In this document: positions 6,801 to 8,323 of the stretch, in pieces
How positions within the stretch are numbered: the stretch's first letter is position 1
Layout of the letters: each line of letters begins with the position of its first letter
NCBI GenBank assembly: GCA_936943465.1
Contig: CAKZJN010000067.1
Span: 1-8,323 of the forward strand
Source of the DNA: an uncultured Rhodoferax sp.
Lineage (GTDB): Bacteria > Pseudomonadota > Gammaproteobacteria > Burkholderiales > Burkholderiaceae_C
Direction: 5' to 3'
DNA length: 8,323 nt
Made by a program: the position numbers and the translations under genes
The notes under the pieces: generated by a model
The model's input: the letters and a program-made list of their open reading frames with translations, nothing else
Databases searched by the model: none
Told to the model about the DNA's origin: nothing

Positions 6801-7664
6801 GGGCCACAGCGCGGCCAGGTCCAGTTGGGTCCAACGTGCATCGGCTGACACCACAGGCTGGCGCTGCGCCGGTTGCAATGTGGCCTGCACATGAACCCGC
6901 GTCGCCGCGGTGCGGGAAGCCGATCCGGCGGGTTGGACTTCAAGCAGAGCTTGCAGAGCCGCATCTTTGCCGAACAACGTTCCTTCCACGCTGCCGGTCG
7001 CAATCAGGTTAACGTTGCGTCCAGAGGCCGGCAGGGGCGCCTGAACTTCACCACGTGCCTGCAGGCTAAGCGCTCCGGGCGCCTGGGCCTGCAACCGCGC
7101 ATCGACGGTGTACTGCCCCGAAGCCAACTGCAACTTGCCACCCTTCACGGAATGGCTTTGCCCGTCGAAACGGTAACGGCCCTGCACGCTCTGCAGCGCG
7201 ACCGGCACCGCGGTCCTCCACTCCAAGCGGTCCACCACAAATGGAAGATCCACCCGCAGCGGCAGCGTAAATGGGGTGATGGGCGCATCAGATGACAGGC
7301 TGCGGTCTTCCCAAAACGCCACGGATGCGTGCACCGCAGTGGCGCGAAACTCGCCATCCAGCAGCGCATGCCAGTCCCAGGACCAGCTCAGATCCTGCAA
7401 TTCCAACCTTCGTTCCTTGTCCTGCCACACCAAGTGCCCGGCACGTCCGCCTGCCAACAGCGAACCGGACACTTCGCTCCATTGCAAGCTTTGCCCGGCC
7501 GGCAGAAAACGGGCGGCCATGCCCAGCGAACGCGGCAACGAATCGGTCGATTGCACCCACCAAGCCAAGCCCAATAAAGCCGCCAGCACGGCAGCCAATG
7601 CGCTGGTAAATGCCAGGCTGAAGGTGGCACCCAGCGTGTGAAAAAGCAGGCGCAGCCAGCGCAT
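3882..7664 (-). CDS. tamB: Translocation and assembly module inner-membrane protein TamB (DUF490)
   Basis: A 1260-residue protein, nearly the same length as E. coli TamB (1259). A single N-terminal membrane anchor lies at about 14-37 (in 'FSLAFTSALAAVLAALLGLA'). 'SEVSGSLLAGG' (63-73) then opens a very long beta-rich periplasmic region of repeated short strands, the lipid-groove fold of AsmA-like proteins. The C-terminal TamB domain is clear: 'NGSYKAYGQRLTIEEGTLRF' near residue 1068, 'NPALDIRA' near 1093, 'VGVQVGGTAQIP' and 'EPDLPEIEQLSWLILGRSG' near 1125-1145, and an end in 'DLIFTTRYD'. TamB spans the periplasm to TamA and takes part in outer-membrane protein assembly and anterograde phospholipid transport. 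The chosen start (ATG, 7664-7662) overlaps the tamA stop as TGATG, a coupled arrangement. The frame is open to 7889, but that part lies inside tamA in another frame. GC is high throughout, about 67 percent in the row 5881-5940 by hand count. No frameshift was seen. Confidence 0.95.
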   Translation of the reverse strand: MRWLRLLFHTLGATFSLAFTSALAAVLAALLGLAWWVQSTDSLPRSLGMAARFLPAGQSLQWSEVSGSLLAGGRAGHLVWQDKERRLELQDLSWSWDWHALLDGEFRATAVHASVAFWEDRSLSSDAPITPFTLPLRVDLPFVVDRLEWRTAVPVALQSVQGRYRFDGQSHSVKGGKLQLASGQYTVDARLQAQAPGALSLQARGEVQAPLPASGRNVNLIATGSVEGTLFGKDAALQALLEVQPAGSASRTAATRVHVQATLQPAQRQPVVSADARWTQLDLAALWPGAPQTLLTGEAQVVPDGAGWRGDVQLKNVLEGPLNRGRLPLQSASASLLYRDGLWQLSQVQALVAGGRLEGQGGSSGTPARWSAKGRVQDVDPARWDTRWTLPLLGGDFQTRQSGEGVAFDMTLSGSRGGAASGVALQAEGLWQAPELQLKSLRLQSPQAQLNGQMRVNVQTLAAQGALEASAPGLRAALSGSAGPAAGQGQGTVQVSDARALRGWLESVPYAGDWAQGLALQGAADLKLIWQGGWQNQGAGLNLELSAQSPRLLMDQGTQFSDLRLDARGSLQDLEVHLQGRAQSGAVRMQWQSGSNWAMPQSGQWRGQVASLQAEVLDGLQKQPWTLNLDRPVEVEWQRSALLQQASLAAGSLRWRGPGTGAAQVSWEPVRWSQPIAASGAGGGNARWTSVGRLEGVPLAWLEALGQTRLANLGLRGDLILGGQWEARAADRLQLQARVQRTSGDLQLTSTDSNTGALAAGIREASLEVRLDQDAVQAQAVWASEAAGQVRAEFSTRVSTLGGWHWPDTAPVQGHLQASLPRVGVWSMFAPVGWRIQGTLETQASLSGTRAQPQWKGSLEARDMAIRSVVDGIDLSNGLMRLTLDGQHMDIAAFNLSGAGGAAGGQISATGSVDWLPSTGQGALTRRVRMAVDARAQAFRVTARPDQRLVVSGNLSARLADARLAVRGALTADQALFVMSEDTAPQLGSDVVVRRGKVPIKEAPATPADPASRWFESLAPDLQITLDPGANFQVQGHGLLTRLAGQLTLKTVGQSFEPHLTGELRAVNGSYKAYGQRLTIEEGTLRFTGPYDNPALDIRAVRPNLQQVVGVQVGGTAQIPLVRLFSEPDLPEIEQLSWLILGRSGANGGAQAALLQQAAISLLSGRGRGNAAESLINAFGLDEVSLGQTAVTNLDGTAGTEASLKFGKRLSRDFYVAYERSLAGTLGTLYVFYDLSRRFTLRGESGATNAVDLIFTTRYD

Positions 7665-8323
7665 CAGAAGACAAAGCCCACGTTCAGGTGCAGGCGCAGG
7701 GCCTGGGTCGCCACGCCATAGCCCAAGTCCACCTGCAGCGGGCCAATCGGACTCTTCCAGCGCGCACCGACGCCCACCCCCACCTTGAAGCTGAGTTCCT
7801 CGGTGCGGTTGGCCACCGCGCCGGTATCCACGAACAAGGCGCCTTCCCACTCGGTCATGACACCCCCCACCACAATGGGGCGCTGCCACTCCACGCTGCC
7901 GGTGACCATGTAGCGGCCACTATCGGCACTCAAAATGCCGTCGTGGGTCACGCCAATTTCATCGCGCTTGTAACCGCGCACGCTGCTGTCGCCCCCGGCC
8001 AGAAACAACTGGGTAAAGGGAATGTCCTGGTTGTTCGCCCCCAGCACGGCCCCCACCTCGGCGCGGTACACCATGCGGCCGGAGCGCTGCCGGTTGAACA
8101 AAGATGCGTTGGCGTTTTCGAGCGGCTGGTAGGCCCGCCAGTGCAACAACACGCGCGAATAGGGTTCCTGCTCGGTTCCCAGCACCGAGCCTACCGCCAA
8201 CTCGCCGCCAATCCCCCAGCCCCGACTGGGAAACGGGATGCTGTCAAAACGCCGCAACGAGAACGCGTAGTTGGCAGTGACCGCGTCGTTGACCACTTCT
8301 TCAAAGCTCTCTTGGTAGAACGC
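7664..8323 (-). CDS. tamA: Translocation and assembly module outer-membrane protein TamA (Omp85/BamA superfamily), 3' part
   Basis: The last 219 residues of TamA; the frame is open to the window edge, so the start and the POTRA domains lie beyond 8323. The visible part is the C-terminal half of the 16-stranded outer-membrane beta-barrel, with alternating hydrophobic strands. The Omp85 signature is present as 'LAGGDSSVRGYKRDEIG' (fragment residues 108-124), with the VRGY tip of loop 6 that tucks into the barrel. 'LFVDTGAV' (163-170), 'GVGVGARWKSPIGPLQVDLG' (182-201) and a final strand ending in phenylalanine (LHLNVGFVF) are typical of the family and of the beta-signal used for outer-membrane insertion. 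The GTG at 8296 is an internal codon rather than a start, because strand sequence continues upstream of it (AFYQESFEEV). Its stop overlaps the tamB ATG, so the two are translated together. Confidence 0.94.
   Translation of the reverse strand, partial: AFYQESFEEVVNDAVTANYAFSLRRFDSIPFPSRGWGIGGELAVGSVLGTEQEPYSRVLLHWRAYQPLENANASLFNRQRSGRMVYRAEVGAVLGANNQDIPFTQLFLAGGDSSVRGYKRDEIGVTHDGILSADSGRYMVTGSVEWQRPIVVGGVMTEWEGALFVDTGAVANRTEELSFKVGVGVGARWKSPIGPLQVDLGYGVATQALRLHLNVGFVF

Noticed and set aside
7665..7889. Upstream extension of the tamB frame
   Set aside because: It lies within tamA in another frame, and its sequence is not TamB-like. The TGATG overlap with a membrane anchor right after the ATG at 7664 is the natural start.

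Overview
The window looks like chromosomal DNA from a betaproteobacterium of the order Burkholderiales, probably Comamonadaceae or a Rhodoferax/Polaromonas-like lineage. This rests on high GC with strong G/C third positions, on the sequence character of the ArgA, DsbB and TamA/TamB proteins, and on the style of the intergenic inverted repeat. The genus is an inference and was not tested by any search.

Layout from left to right. Positions 1-591 (+) hold the 3' part of argA (N-acetylglutamate synthase, first step of arginine synthesis), whose start lies outside the window. Positions 592-743 are a convergent intergenic gap dominated by a large imperfect inverted repeat with a purine-rich centre. 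Positions 744-1256 (-) hold dsbB, the inner-membrane quinone-linked oxidase that recharges DsbA. A 96-nt divergent gap follows. Positions 1353-3842 (+) hold three closely spaced genes that look like one transcription unit: a membrane-anchored permuted-papain (YiiX/YebB-like, C92) cysteine hydrolase, a small uncharacterised multi-pass membrane protein, and an Fe(II)/2-oxoglutarate oxygenase resembling the BesD/HalD amino-acid halogenase family but carrying the Asp of the HxD iron triad. Positions 3882-8323 (-) hold tamB and the 3' part of tamA, which overlap as TGATG and encode the translocation and assembly module linking inner and outer membrane.

argA, dsbB and tamAB are ordinary conserved cell-envelope or housekeeping genes. 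The less familiar part is the three-gene cluster at 1353-3842, which sits between dsbB and tamAB and is transcribed towards tamB. Its spacing (38 nt, then 10 nt with a Shine-Dalgarno directly after the upstream stop) argues that the hydrolase, the membrane protein and the oxygenase are made together. No common pathway can be read from sequence alone. I saw no tRNA, rRNA, CRISPR array, insertion sequence or integrase gene, and no gene-free stretch longer than about 150 bases.
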